Shown: positions 43,775 through 53,305, numbered from the stretch's first letter. The stretch is DNA of 64,000 nucleotides from CALABS01 sp050260775 (GCA_050260775.1 JBLNCP010000023.1:101915-165914), one strand, 5' to 3'. Program-made: numbers and translations. The notes: generated by a model from the letters alone, not told the origin.

Positions 43775-46207
43775 GTCGACCCGCGGACCCGCCTTGGGCT
43801 GCTCCTCCACCTTCGGGCGGCAGGTGAACAGGCGTCCGGCGTCGATGCCGGCCTCGTCCACCAGCCAGCCCTTGACCGCCTGCGACCGCCGGTCGGCCAG
43901 CGAGGCCAGCGCGTCGCGGTCGGGAGTGGTGTCCTCTGGCTTGGCGGCGGCGCCCACCATCTTCTGCAGCTTGGCCAGCAGGCCCAGCTCCTCGATGCGG
44001 CGGCGTTCGAGCAGGACCGGCCAATCGGTCGGAATGCTGGCGGAGCCGCACAAGGTCAGCTTGATGGCCGGGCGCCGGCGCATCAGTTCGGCCACCGCCG
44101 CCAGGGTGCGGTGCCGGGCGGCGTCGAGGACGGCATCACCCGGCGCGAAGGACAGCGGCTCCAGCGACAGCCGGGGGTTCGCGCTCTCGTCGATGGCGTA
44201 GGACAACAGCGCCACCACCGGGAACGCCACCTTCAGCGTGGTGAAGACGGTGGACTTCAGGGCGCCGCCCACCGCCTGCGCCACGGCGTCGCTCACATCG
44301 AAATCCGGGTTGGCGAGGTCGCCGCGCACCGGCACGGTCAGGCGGATGCGGTCGTCGGAATCGCGCAGCAGGTCAAGCACCGTCCCGATGGGCATGTCGA
44401 CCTTGGCCACCAGCGGCGCGTCGGGGTCGGGCGGGTCCATGAACAGGTTCGAGAGGGTGAGCTCGATGGTGCCGTCCAGCGCGCCCTTGTCGACCGCCAT
44501 CGCGAGCTCGCCGTCGAAGTGGCCGGTGTGCAGGCGCACGCCCAGCAGGTCGGCGACGTAGGGCGACAGCGGCGGCAGCTCCAGGGCCTTGACGGTCCCC
44601 TTGACCCTGCCGGTGGGGAGTTCGGCGAAGGGGCGCACCGAGCCCGAGGCATCGACGCGGCCATCGCCGATGCGGGCCTTGATGGTGAAGGGGGTGTCGC
44701 GGTTGGGCTGCCACGAATCCATGCCGCGGGCGCCCGCCTCGATGCGGTCGAGCGCCAGCCGCACGGGATCGCTGGCGGTGCGGTCCTCGAACTCGACGCG
44801 GCCGCCGGACAGCCGCAGCCGGCCGACGGCGAGCCGCGGCCGCTCCTCGTCCGCATCGCCGCCCTCGAATCCGACGAAACCGTCTTCCGTCCGCACCAGC
44901 CGCGCGGTGGCGCCCGCCAGGGCGATCTCGGTGGCGGTAACGCCGCCATCCGGTCCGAACGCCAGCCGGTCGGCGCTGCCCTGGCGCAGCTCGATCCGCC
45001 AGGGATGCCCGTCACGACCCGGCTTCGCCAGCGCGCCGACGCCCCTGGCGTCCAGGTGCGAGATCACGACGCCCTCGTCGGGAGACAGGGCCAGTCCCTT
45101 GAAATCGAGCCGGTCGGCCGCCGCCAGGTCGCGCGACGGCTGGCGGGCCGCTACCCCCTCGATCCAGCCGTCCAGCGACCCGGCAACGTCCCCGTCCTTG
45201 AGCGTCAACACTCCCTCGGCGGCGGCACGGCGCTGCTCGGTCCGGGTGGCGCCGATCTGTACCGAGCCGACGCCGAGCTCGATCCTGCCCTCGGCGCGGG
45301 CCGCGCCGTCGGAGCCCAAACGAAGCGTCCCCCGCCATCCGGCGTCGGCAAGGGCGACGGCGACGCCGGCGGTCGCGGCCTCCAGCCCCGTGCCCCGCAC
45401 CTCCCCCTTGACGTCCACGGGGATGCCCCTGGACTCGACCCGGCCGGTGATCGCCAGATCCGAATTGATGGTGCCGGCCAGCCGGTGCATGCCGGCCGCC
45501 AGCGGACCCAGGCCGGCGAGGTCCAGGCCATCGGTCTTGACGGTGGCGGTGAAGGCCGGCTCGCCGGCGAACGGCGTTGCCGTCCCCTCCAGGCTGATCG
45601 GGGCGCCATTGAGGCGTCCCTTGAGGCGGAACGCCAGCGGGACCCGGGGATCCCAGCTGCGCAGGTCGTCGACCGCCAGTTCGTCGAGCTCGACCGTGGC
45701 GGCAAGCCCGCCGTCGCTGAACGAGAGCCGGCTGTTGGTCAGGCGCAGCCGGTCGGCGTCGAAGCTCCACGCCGGCCCGCCCGCCGCCGCGGAGACCACC
45801 ATGGGCAGGCCGTTGATCACCCAGGCTTGTCCGTCCCGGCGGACGTCGATGTTGACGCCGTCCAGTTCCAGCGCCTCGACCGAGACCCGGCGCGACAGCA
45901 GGGGCTTCCAGCGGAAATCCAGGATCAGTCCGGCGAGGTCGAACGGGCGCGCTTCGGTCTGCGAGGCGCGGGCGACCACGCTCTTGATGACGACGGCGCC
46001 GCGGAACAGCGACAGGTCGGCATCGGCCAGGGAGACTTCGGCCATGCCCATCCGCCGCAGGCCCTCGACCACGCCCCAGCGCAGGCCGGCGCCGGGGAGC
46101 CACAGGCCGGCCGTCACGACCGCCAGCACAGCCGCGATCAGCCCGGCCGCCCACAGGCGGCGGCGCGGCGACAAAAGCGACCGTAAACGGAGCGTCAACT
46201 CTGCCAT
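43763..46207 (-). CDS. Large AsmA-like DUF748 envelope protein
   Basis: 814 residues from ATG 46207. One N-terminal membrane helix (about 18-40) anchors a long beta-rich body resembling the AsmA/YhdP superfamily, thought to bridge the periplasm and move lipids. Segments such as LELDGVNIDVRRDGQAWVIN recur. The last ~140 residues switch to an OmpA-like pattern (RRRPAIKLTLCGSA ... DRRSQAVKGWLVDEAGID), which may bind peptidoglycan. A Cys lies close to the end (FTCRPKVEE). It is convergent with nhaA, overlapping 12 bp, and downstream of kup. Confidence 0.75.
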   Translation of the reverse strand: MAELTLRLRSLLSPRRRLWAAGLIAAVLAVVTAGLWLPGAGLRWGVVEGLRRMGMAEVSLADADLSLFRGAVVIKSVVARASQTEARPFDLAGLILDFRWKPLLSRRVSVEALELDGVNIDVRRDGQAWVINGLPMVVSAAAGGPAWSFDADRLRLTNSRLSFSDGGLAATVELDELAVDDLRSWDPRVPLAFRLKGRLNGAPISLEGTATPFAGEPAFTATVKTDGLDLAGLGPLAAGMHRLAGTINSDLAITGRVESRGIPVDVKGEVRGTGLEAATAGVAVALADAGWRGTLRLGSDGAARAEGRIELGVGSVQIGATRTEQRRAAAEGVLTLKDGDVAGSLDGWIEGVAARQPSRDLAAADRLDFKGLALSPDEGVVISHLDARGVGALAKPGRDGHPWRIELRQGSADRLAFGPDGGVTATEIALAGATARLVRTEDGFVGFEGGDADEERPRLAVGRLRLSGGRVEFEDRTASDPVRLALDRIEAGARGMDSWQPNRDTPFTIKARIGDGRVDASGSVRPFAELPTGRVKGTVKALELPPLSPYVADLLGVRLHTGHFDGELAMAVDKGALDGTIELTLSNLFMDPPDPDAPLVAKVDMPIGTVLDLLRDSDDRIRLTVPVRGDLANPDFDVSDAVAQAVGGALKSTVFTTLKVAFPVVALLSYAIDESANPRLSLEPLSFAPGDAVLDAARHRTLAAVAELMRRRPAIKLTLCGSASIPTDWPVLLERRRIEELGLLAKLQKMVGAAAKPEDTTPDRDALASLADRRSQAVKGWLVDEAGIDAGRLFTCRPKVEEQPKAGPRVDLVL

Positions 46208-46280
46208 TGAGCGATTTTCCCCCTGCCCATCCTCCCAATTTATTAATGACCCGAGGATGCCCCCTGGCAAGGGGCAACGG

Positions 46281-48152
46281 TTAGATGCGGAGCTGGGTGC
46301 CGAGCTCGACGACACGGTTGGGGGGCAGGCAGAAGAATTCGGTGGCCGACAGCGACGCGTGGCTCAGCATGATGAAGATGCGCTCCTGCCATGGCGGCAG
46401 GTCGGGTTCGTCCGAGGGGATGAGGATCTCGCGCGACAGGAAATAGGAGGTCCCCATCTCGATTTCCGGGGCGATGAAACCGTGGCGGGCCAGGGCTTCG
46501 GGGACATTGACCGATTCCATGAAACCGTAGCGCAGGAACAGGCTATGGATGCCCTCGCCCCAATCGCGGTGGATGAAGCGCCTCTGGTCGTTGACCCTGG
46601 GCACGTCCTCGTTGACCACGGTGACGATGACGACCCGCTCGTGCAGCACCTGGTTGTGCTTGAGATTGTGCAGCAGGGCGCGCGGCACGACGTTCAGGCG
46701 GCCGGACAGGAAGACGGCGGTGCCGGGGATCCGGAGCACGCGGCTGGCCTCGAGGGAGCGTGAGAATTCCTCAAGCCCCATGGCGTTGGCGTGAATCTTC
46801 CGGAACAGGGCGTTGCGTCCTTTCAGCCACGTGGCCATCAGGGTGGCCACACCGGCGGCCAGGACCAGGGGGAACCAGCCGCCGGCGGGGATCTTCATGG
46901 AGTTGGCCGAGAGAAAGGCGAGGTCGACCGTGATGAAGGCGAGGAAGACGGCGAGTGCCGTACTGCGCCGCCACCGCCAGAGGGTCCGTGCCACCACATA
47001 GGCAAGGATCCCGTCGATGGTCATGGCGCCGGTCACGGCGATGCCGTAGGCCGCCGCCATGGCGCTCGACGAGCCGAAGCCGGCGACCAGGGCGATGACC
47101 GCCCCCATCAGCAGCCAGTTGACGCGGGGGACGTAGACCTGGCCGGCGGCCTCCTCGGCGGTGTGGCGGATTTCCATGCGCGGCAGCAGACCCATGTTCA
47201 CCGCCTGCCGGGTCAGCGAGAAGGCGCCCGAGATCACCGCCTGGCTGGCGATGACGGTGGCGAAGGTGGCCAGCACCACCAGCGGTAGCTGCGCCCATCC
47301 CGGGGCGAGATGGTAGAACGGGTTTTCCAGCGCCAACGGTTCCCTGAGCAGAAGCGCCCCCTGGCCGAAATAGTTCAGCACCAGGCCGGGCAGCACCAGC
47401 CCGAACCAGGCGATGCGGATCGGCAGGCGTCCGAAATGCCCCATGTCGGCGTACAGGGCCTCGGAGCCGGTCACCGCCAGCACCACCGCTCCCAGCGCGA
47501 TGAAGGACTGCCAACGGTAGGCCAGGAAGAAGTCGAGGGCATGGGAGGGTGATAGGGCGCGCAGCACGGCAGGCGTCTCGACGATCGACACCAGGCCCAG
47601 GATGCCGAGCACGCCGAACCAGACGCAGATCACCGGGCCGAACCAGCGGCCGACGCGGCCGGTGCCGACCCGCTGGAACAGGAACAGGCCCACCAGGATT
47701 ACGACTGCCGCCGGCACCACCATGTGCCCCATGACCGGGGCGGCGACGCGCAGTCCTTCCACCGCCGACAGCACCGAGATGGCCGGCGTAATGACGCCGT
47801 CGCCGTAGAACAGCGAGGCGCCGGCGATGGCCAGCACCAGGGCGCCGGTCCCCAGCCGCCCGGTCTCGCCAAGACCGCGCCGGGCCAGCGTCGACAGGGC
47901 GAGCACGCCGCCTTCGCCGCGGTTGTCGGCGCGCATGATTACGGTGACGTACTTGAGCGCGACCACCACGATCAGGGTCCAGAAGATGAGCGACAGCACG
48001 CCGAGGACGGCCCGCTCTTCCAGCCTCAGCCCGCCGGCGGGGCCGAACGCTTCACGCAGGGTGTAGAGGGGGCTGGTGCCGATGTCGCCGTAGACGACGC
48101 CGATGGCTGCAAGCGTGATGGCCGGCAGCTTGGTCTGCGCATCGGGGTCCAT
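46281..48152 (-). CDS. kup: Potassium uptake protein Kup
   Basis: 623-residue K+/H+ symporter with about twelve membrane helices and a C-terminal cytoplasmic domain. Motifs are GVVYGDIGTSPLYTLREAF at the N-terminus, LFYGDGVITPAISVLSAVEG, and VTGSEALYADMGHFGR. Length fits the family. The start lies 1 base from a perfect 17-bp hairpin, whose near arm contains the ribosome site AGGAAGG. The upstream gene is a diguanylate cyclase on the same strand. Confidence 0.95.
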   Translation of the reverse strand: MDPDAQTKLPAITLAAIGVVYGDIGTSPLYTLREAFGPAGGLRLEERAVLGVLSLIFWTLIVVVALKYVTVIMRADNRGEGGVLALSTLARRGLGETGRLGTGALVLAIAGASLFYGDGVITPAISVLSAVEGLRVAAPVMGHMVVPAAVVILVGLFLFQRVGTGRVGRWFGPVICVWFGVLGILGLVSIVETPAVLRALSPSHALDFFLAYRWQSFIALGAVVLAVTGSEALYADMGHFGRLPIRIAWFGLVLPGLVLNYFGQGALLLREPLALENPFYHLAPGWAQLPLVVLATFATVIASQAVISGAFSLTRQAVNMGLLPRMEIRHTAEEAAGQVYVPRVNWLLMGAVIALVAGFGSSSAMAAAYGIAVTGAMTIDGILAYVVARTLWRWRRSTALAVFLAFITVDLAFLSANSMKIPAGGWFPLVLAAGVATLMATWLKGRNALFRKIHANAMGLEEFSRSLEASRVLRIPGTAVFLSGRLNVVPRALLHNLKHNQVLHERVVIVTVVNEDVPRVNDQRRFIHRDWGEGIHSLFLRYGFMESVNVPEALARHGFIAPEIEMGTSYFLSREILIPSDEPDLPPWQERIFIMLSHASLSATEFFCLPPNRVVELGTQLRI

Positions 48153-48153
48153 G

Positions 48154-48197
48154 GGCCTTCCTCGCCTGTTCGTTCGGGCAAACAGGCGAGGAAGGCC
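48154..48197 (-). promoter_or_regulatory. Perfect 17-bp hairpin covering the kup ribosome site
   Basis: Arms 48154-48170 (GGCCTTCCTCGCCTGTT on the plus strand) and 48181-48197 are exact inverted copies with a 10-base loop. On the minus strand the arm next to kup reads GGCGAGGAAGGCC and the ATG follows 1 base later, so AGGAAGG is paired in the stem. There is no U-tract, so a plain terminator of the upstream cyclase gene fits less well than translation control. Confidence 0.75.
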
Positions 48198-48203
48198 GGA
48201 GTT

Positions 48204-49961
48204 CTACCCCGCCTCCACGCGGTTGCGGCCGGCCTGCTTGGCCCGGTACAGGGCCTGGTCGGCACGCTTCATCATGGCCTCGAAGGTCTCCTCGCCGCCG
48301 GGGGGGCGCGCGGCAAACCCGACGGAGCAGGTGAAGCCCAGGTCGCCGCCGTCCGCGAGCGGCACCCGGATGGCGGCCACCGCCTGCCGCAGCCGCTCGG
48401 CCACCTCATGGGCGCCGTCGGCGTCGGTTTCCGGCAGCAGGACGGCGAATTCCTCGCCCCCCAGGCGGCCGAGCACGTCGACGTCGCGCAGGACCGATCC
48501 GCAGCTGGCCACCAGGACCTTCAGCGCCTCGTCACCGGCGGCATGGCCGTGGGAATCGTTGATCCGCTTGAAGTGGTCGACGTCGACCATGAGGACCGAA
48601 AGGGGATGATGGTAGCGCGCGGCACGGTCGGCCTCGCTGCCGGCCAGACCCATGAAATGGCGCCGGTTGGCGGCGCCGGTCAGCGGGTCGGTGGTGGCGA
48701 GGCGGCGCAGCTCCCGCTCCATCTGCTTGCGCTCGGTGATGTCGGTGATGACGCCCAGCACGCCGACGGGGCGTCCCTCCTCGTCGAGGTAGGCGCATTT
48801 GACGACCAGGGCATGCCGGCGACCGCCGCCGATGTCGAGGGCCGCCTCGAATGCCGCATAATCGCGGCCGCCGGCCAAGAGCTCCACGTCGGTGGCCACG
48901 TCCTCGGCGGGCATGGCGGCGCAGATGCCGTCCGCCGTCGCCGGGTCGGCGACCGGGTCGCACCCGAACAGCTCGCGGAAGGCGCGGTTGCAGGTTTCCA
49001 GCCGTCCGCGCGCGTCCTTGTACCAGACCGGGCCGGGGATCATGTCGAGCAGGCTTTCCGAGAAGCGCTGCGATTCCTCGGCCACCGAGCGGAGTTCCTC
49101 GGCCAGGGCGCGCTGCTCCGCGACCTCGCGGGTGCGCTCGGCCACCCGCATCTCCAGCGTGTCGGCCGAGCGGCGCAGCGCCATCACCGCGTGGTTGTGG
49201 GCGGTGATGTCACGCGCCTCCACCATCAGTTCCAGCCCGGCCGCCGACGGCAGCTTGGTCACCACCACCAGGGTGTCCAGCATCGTGCCGTCCAGCCGGC
49301 GCAGGCGCATGGGGACCCCATCCCGCTCGGAGACGATGCTGTCGAGCAGGTCGCCGGTGAAGACCTCGGCGTAATCGGCGTGGAAGATGGCGGCGATGCA
49401 CAGGTCGGTCAGCGCCTCGGCATCGAGGGCGCCCAGCATCCGCACTCCGGCGCGGTTGACGTAGCGGATGCGCCCGTCGACCACATGGCAGACGAGGTTC
49501 ATGGCGTGCTCGACCAGGCTGGACAATCCGCCGGCGGCGGCGGGCAGGCGGTCGGCCGGCCTGTCCCCGCCCGGCAGGTCGCGGGCCACGATGATGGTGG
49601 CGTCGGGGGCGATTTCGCGCGCCCGGTAGACCTGCATCTCCACGTCGCGCAAGGTGCGGTCGAGCCCGACCAGGCGGATGGGAACCGGCTTGTCCTCGCT
49701 GGCCTTGCCGGCCAGGAACAGGTCCATCACCGGCCCGTATTCGGGAATGAGGAAGTCGATGATCCGCCGGCCGATCAATTCTTCGGCGGTGGTGGCCCCC
49801 ATCATGCGCACCCCGGCGCCGTTGATGGCGGTGATGGCGCCGGCCCGGCACATGCAGACCAGGTCGCGGCTCACCTCCAAAATGTCCATCAGGCGCCCGT
49901 TGAACCGCGGTCCCCTCCGCCGCCGCTCATGCGCCAGATCGATGATGTTGCCGGGCTCCAT
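48204..49961 (-). CDS. PAS-PAS-PAS-GGDEF diguanylate cyclase
   Basis: 585 residues from ATG 49961, preceded by GGAGGCTGGA; the longer open frame upstream is a shadow. Three PAS domains lie at about 20-130, 145-265 and 305-420, with a coiled coil (RRSADTLEMRVAERTREVAEQ) between the second and third. The GGDEF domain (about 425-585) has DPLTGAANRRHF, an intact LGGEEFAVLLPE active site and an RDVD inhibitory site five residues before it. It is predicted to be an active, product-inhibited cyclase. It is divergent from the SiaA-like phosphatase, so it is the candidate effector of the Sia-like switch. Confidence 0.9.
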   Translation of the reverse strand: MEPGNIIDLAHERRRRGPRFNGRLMDILEVSRDLVCMCRAGAITAINGAGVRMMGATTAEELIGRRIIDFLIPEYGPVMDLFLAGKASEDKPVPIRLVGLDRTLRDVEMQVYRAREIAPDATIIVARDLPGGDRPADRLPAAAGGLSSLVEHAMNLVCHVVDGRIRYVNRAGVRMLGALDAEALTDLCIAAIFHADYAEVFTGDLLDSIVSERDGVPMRLRRLDGTMLDTLVVVTKLPSAAGLELMVEARDITAHNHAVMALRRSADTLEMRVAERTREVAEQRALAEELRSVAEESQRFSESLLDMIPGPVWYKDARGRLETCNRAFRELFGCDPVADPATADGICAAMPAEDVATDVELLAGGRDYAAFEAALDIGGGRRHALVVKCAYLDEEGRPVGVLGVITDITERKQMERELRRLATTDPLTGAANRRHFMGLAGSEADRAARYHHPLSVLMVDVDHFKRINDSHGHAAGDEALKVLVASCGSVLRDVDVLGRLGGEEFAVLLPETDADGAHEVAERLRQAVAAIRVPLADGGDLGFTCSVGFAARPPGGEETFEAMMKRADQALYRAKQAGRNRVEAG

Positions 49962-50135
49962 TCCAGCCTCCACTCCCCCAACGGGACACTTAAGCCCGTT
50001 CCGCCGCCGACCTGCAACCCCCGCGCATCGACGCCGACGGTGACGAATTGTAACGCCGTCGCATGCGAATGTGACTTCGACTGGACGGATCGCGACGCTT
50101 TTCACACAATGCGGCCATTCATGAAAGGGATATGA

Positions 50136-51824
50136 GTGCATCACGTCCGGAGCCAGCCGCGACCGCAGCCTACAACCGGAGCTTTCCAAGTCCGGATGTT
50201 GGACGGCCTGTCGTTCAAGCAGGCTTTCCTGACCCTGGCCATCGCGCTGGCCCTCGGCCTCGCCAGCAGCGCGTACGAGTTGCTGTCCGACTACCGCGCC
50301 CTGTACGAGGGGGTGCCCCAGAAGCTGGCCGCCGACATGCAGTTGGTGCGTGGGCTGGCCATCGAATCCGCCTACCAGCTGTCGCCCGAGCTGGCCGGCG
50401 AGGTGGTCGGCGGGCTTGCCCTCGATCCCGCCGTCGCGCAGGCGCGGCTGATGGACAATTACGGCGGTCAGCTCGGCATCTTCGAGCGGGCCGCGGTGGC
50501 GACCCCGCTGCCGGGCCTCGCCGGCACGCTGTTCGGTGACATCGCGGTGTTGACGCTGCCGCTGGAAAAGGGGGGCGACGTCGCCGCGGTGGGGACGCTG
50601 GAAGTCCGGCTGGCCCCCGAAGCCCTGATGAACCGCTATCTCGCCCGGGTGCGGGCCAATGTCTGGACCAGCATCGCCCGTGCGGTCGCCTTGTGCGTGC
50701 TGGTGGTCGCCGCCTTCTACGCGCTGTTCACCAAGCCGCTGATCCGCATCACCGCGTCCATCGCCAAGGTGGATCCCGCGCGCCCCGGCGCCTTCCTGAT
50801 CGACCTGCCGCGCCGCCACGACAAGGACGAGCTCGGCCTGCTGGTGGGCACCGTCAACGCCATGCTGGTCGGCTCGCAGGAGGGACTGGACGGGCGCGAC
50901 AAGGCCGAGGACGAACTCGCTGCCCTGGCGCGCGACCTGGAGCGGCGGGTCAGCGAACGCACTGCGGAACTGGCCCGCGAGAAGGAGGGGGTGGAGCGGG
51001 CGCTGGCACAGCTCAACCTCGCCAATTCCGAACTCGAGAAGGCCAACCGCTTCGTCAATGACGGCATCCGCTACGCGTCCCGCATCCAGACGGCGCTGCT
51101 GCCCGACCAGGGGGCGCTGGTCGGGGTGGTCGACGAGCTTTCGGTGGGATGGCAGCCGCTCGACATCGTCGGCGGGGACTACTACTGGGCCGGCTCGTTC
51201 GGGTCCAAGGGCGTCATCGCCGTGATGGACTGCACCGGCCACGGCGTCCCGGGCGCCTTCATGACCGCGGTCGTCGCCTCCAGCTTCAGCCGCATCCTGC
51301 ACCACCACGGCCACGAGGACCCGGCCGAGATGCTGACCCAGCTCAACCACCTCGTGAAGACGGCGCTCAGGCAGGACCGCGACAGCGCGGTCTCCAACGA
51401 CGGCCTCGATGCCGGCGTCTGCGTCGTCGACCGCGCCAAGGGGACGGTGACCTTCGCCGGCGCCAACCTGCCGCTGCTGGTGAGCGCCGAGGGCGGCTTC
51501 CGCTTCCTGCGCGGCGACCGCATGAGCCTCGGCTACCTGGACAGTCCCGAGGATTATCGCTTCACCGCGCACGAGATCCCCATCACCGCCGGCGCGGCCT
51601 TCTACCTCTACACCGACGGTGTGACCGACCAGGTGGGGGGCGAATCCCGCCGCCTGTTCGGCCGCAACCGGTTGCAGGCGGCGCTGGAGGAGGTCGGCGA
51701 CCTGTCCCTCACCGAGCAGATGGATGCGCTGTTCCAACGCCTGGCGCGCTGGCGCGGCGATGAACGCCGGCGCGACGACATGACGTTCCTCGCCTTCCGG
51801 CCGCAGGCGCGTCCCCAATCTTAA
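50136..51824 (+). CDS. Membrane HAMP-SpoIIE/PP2C phosphatase, SiaA-like
   Basis: 562 residues. The start is GTG 50136, with AAAGGGA about 6 bases upstream; ATG 50196 in frame is possible but lacks a clear ribosome site. The topology is a membrane helix (~27-46), periplasmic sensor region, second helix (~186-207), HAMP, coiled coil (~265-310) and PP2C domain (~330-560). The metal motifs are intact: DIVGGDYYW, AVMDCTGHGVPGAFMT, YLYTDGVTDQ and RRDDMTFL. In Pseudomonas SiaA dephosphorylates SiaC, freeing it to activate a cyclase; the same job is inferred here. Confidence 0.88.
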   Translation: MHHVRSQPRPQPTTGAFQVRMLDGLSFKQAFLTLAIALALGLASSAYELLSDYRALYEGVPQKLAADMQLVRGLAIESAYQLSPELAGEVVGGLALDPAVAQARLMDNYGGQLGIFERAAVATPLPGLAGTLFGDIAVLTLPLEKGGDVAAVGTLEVRLAPEALMNRYLARVRANVWTSIARAVALCVLVVAAFYALFTKPLIRITASIAKVDPARPGAFLIDLPRRHDKDELGLLVGTVNAMLVGSQEGLDGRDKAEDELAALARDLERRVSERTAELAREKEGVERALAQLNLANSELEKANRFVNDGIRYASRIQTALLPDQGALVGVVDELSVGWQPLDIVGGDYYWAGSFGSKGVIAVMDCTGHGVPGAFMTAVVASSFSRILHHHGHEDPAEMLTQLNHLVKTALRQDRDSAVSNDGLDAGVCVVDRAKGTVTFAGANLPLLVSAEGGFRFLRGDRMSLGYLDSPEDYRFTAHEIPITAGAAFYLYTDGVTDQVGGESRRLFGRNRLQAALEEVGDLSLTEQMDALFQRLARWRGDERRRDDMTFLAFRPQARPQS

Positions 51825-51884
51825 GCCTTGGCCCGATCCTGACTTCAGGCCGCCGTCTCGGGGGCGGTTAGCGGGAAGGTGCCG

Positions 51885-52922
51885 TCAGGCCGGTGCCTCC
51901 GGCGCGGCCAGGGGGAAGGTGATCGTGAAGGTGCTGCCGTGCCCAACGGCGCTGTCCAGCGCGATGGTGCCGCCCAGCGGCCCGACCACCAAGTTGTGGA
52001 CGATGTGCAGGCCGAGCCCGGTTCCCCCCGATCCCCGCCGCGTCGTGAAGAACGGGTCGAACACGCGGTTGCGGTGTTCCTCGGGGATGCCCTTGCCGTC
52101 GTCGGCATAGACCAGCCGCACGCCGGTTCCCTGGCGGGCCGCCGAGACCGTGAAGGTTCCGGCGATGCCGGGCTCGAAGCCGTGCACCGCCGAATTCATC
52201 ACCAGGTTGGTCAGCACCTGGCTCAGCGCTCCGGGATAGCCGTCGACGACGAGGCCCTCCGGGCAGTCGATGAGCACGCGGTGCCCGGTCGGGCGCAGCC
52301 CGGGCATCAGGCTCGAGACGGTTTCCCGGATGGTCTCGGCCAGGTCGAACCGCCGGCGTTCGCTGCTGGCACGGTCGACCGCCACCTGCTTGAAGCTGCC
52401 GATCAGGTCGGCTGCGCGCTCGCAATTGCCGACGATCAGCTGCGAGGTGTCCGAGGCGGTGTCCAGGTAGCGCCGGAAGTCGTCGACCCCCAAATCGTCG
52501 CCCTCGTAGAGGCGGCGGACGGTGGCGGTGGCATCGGCGAGGTGCGAGGCGCAGGACAGGGCGATGCCGACGGGGGTGTTGATCTCGTGGGCGACGCCGC
52601 CGACCAGGGCGCCGAGGCTGGCCAGCTTCTCGGTCTGCACCAGTTGCTCCTGGGCCTCGCGCAACCGGGCCAGGGCTTCCTCGGCCTCGGCGGTGCGCCG
52701 CGCCAGTTCCTGGTTGACCGAGGCGAGCTGCGCCTGCAGGCGGTCGCTGACCTTGACCAGCCGCCGCTGCTCGCGCACGCCGCGGCGATAGGCCTTGATC
52801 AGCGCCTCGACCCCCTCGCGCAGGTCGGCGGGGAGCTCGGCCAGTCGGTCGCCCAGGGCCTCCGCGTCGGCGAGGGCGCGCTCCTCGGCATCGAACAGGC
52901 TGAAGCCGTTGCGGCCGCTCAC
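51885..52922 (-). CDS. Soluble sensor histidine kinase
   Basis: 345 residues from GTG 52922, overlapping the SiaC-like stop (GTGA). The N-terminal ~105 residues form a coiled coil without a known sensor domain. The HisKA H-box is LVGGVAHEINTPVG, and the ATPase domain has NLVMNSAVHGF, YADDGKGIPEEH and GSGGTGLGLHIVHN. No membrane helix is present. Translational coupling to the SiaC-like gene suggests it takes input from, or reports on, the switch proteins. It has no obvious receiver partner of its own apart from the regulator at 55265. Confidence 0.88.
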   Translation of the reverse strand: MSGRNGFSLFDAEERALADAEALGDRLAELPADLREGVEALIKAYRRGVREQRRLVKVSDRLQAQLASVNQELARRTAEAEEALARLREAQEQLVQTEKLASLGALVGGVAHEINTPVGIALSCASHLADATATVRRLYEGDDLGVDDFRRYLDTASDTSQLIVGNCERAADLIGSFKQVAVDRASSERRRFDLAETIRETVSSLMPGLRPTGHRVLIDCPEGLVVDGYPGALSQVLTNLVMNSAVHGFEPGIAGTFTVSAARQGTGVRLVYADDGKGIPEEHRNRVFDPFFTTRRGSGGTGLGLHIVHNLVVGPLGGTIALDSAVGHGSTFTITFPLAAPEAPA

Positions 52923-53305
52923 GGGTCGATGGAGACGAGGTTGAAGGTCACGTGCTCAAGGTCTTCGGAGAAATCGTCGCCGAATTCCTTCATGGTCTCG
53001 TCTTCGGCGGCGAAGATCCAGTTCACTTCGACGGCGATGCCCCGGCCGGCCGCCCGCTCGAGCAGCTGGAACATGTTCATCAGCGCCTTGGCGCTCGAGC
53101 TGTTGAAATAGATCAGCTCGATGTCGAATCGGAGGCGGTCCCGGGTGGTCCTGGCCAGGAAGGTCTCCAGCGTGGCGAAGATCGGCCCGAACACCGACGA
53201 GGCATCCTCGGGATAGGACTCGCCCTTGAGGGTGAAAACCCCGGTCGCGCAATCGAAATCCACCGCGGGGGAACGCTCGGTGCCGGCGATCTTCAGGTTT
53301 TCCAT
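52919..53305 (-). CDS. SiaC-like switch protein (DUF1987)
   Basis: 128-residue single-domain protein of the SiaC/DUF1987 family. The signature LIYFNSSSAKALMNMFQLLE covers residues 64-83. The threonine phosphorylated in Pseudomonas SiaC (T68) would correspond, by memory-based alignment, to S69 in YFNSSSAK, a serine acceptor. It acts as an anti-sigma-antagonist-like switch: the unphosphorylated form binds and activates a cyclase. The start has GAGGGA in the 7-bp gap after the SiaB-like stop. It sits between the SiaB-like kinase and a histidine kinase. Confidence 0.82.
   Translation of the reverse strand: MENLKIAGTERSPAVDFDCATGVFTLKGESYPEDASSVFGPIFATLETFLARTTRDRLRFDIELIYFNSSSAKALMNMFQLLERAAGRGIAVEVNWIFAAEDETMKEFGDDFSEDLEHVTFNLVSIDP

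Noticed and set aside
48204..51818. 1204-codon open frame on the minus strand covering the cyclase and the phosphatase region
   Set aside because: Only the part after ATG 49961 has PAS/GGDEF sequence and a ribosome site; the rest lies antisense to the clear SpoIIE phosphatase gene.
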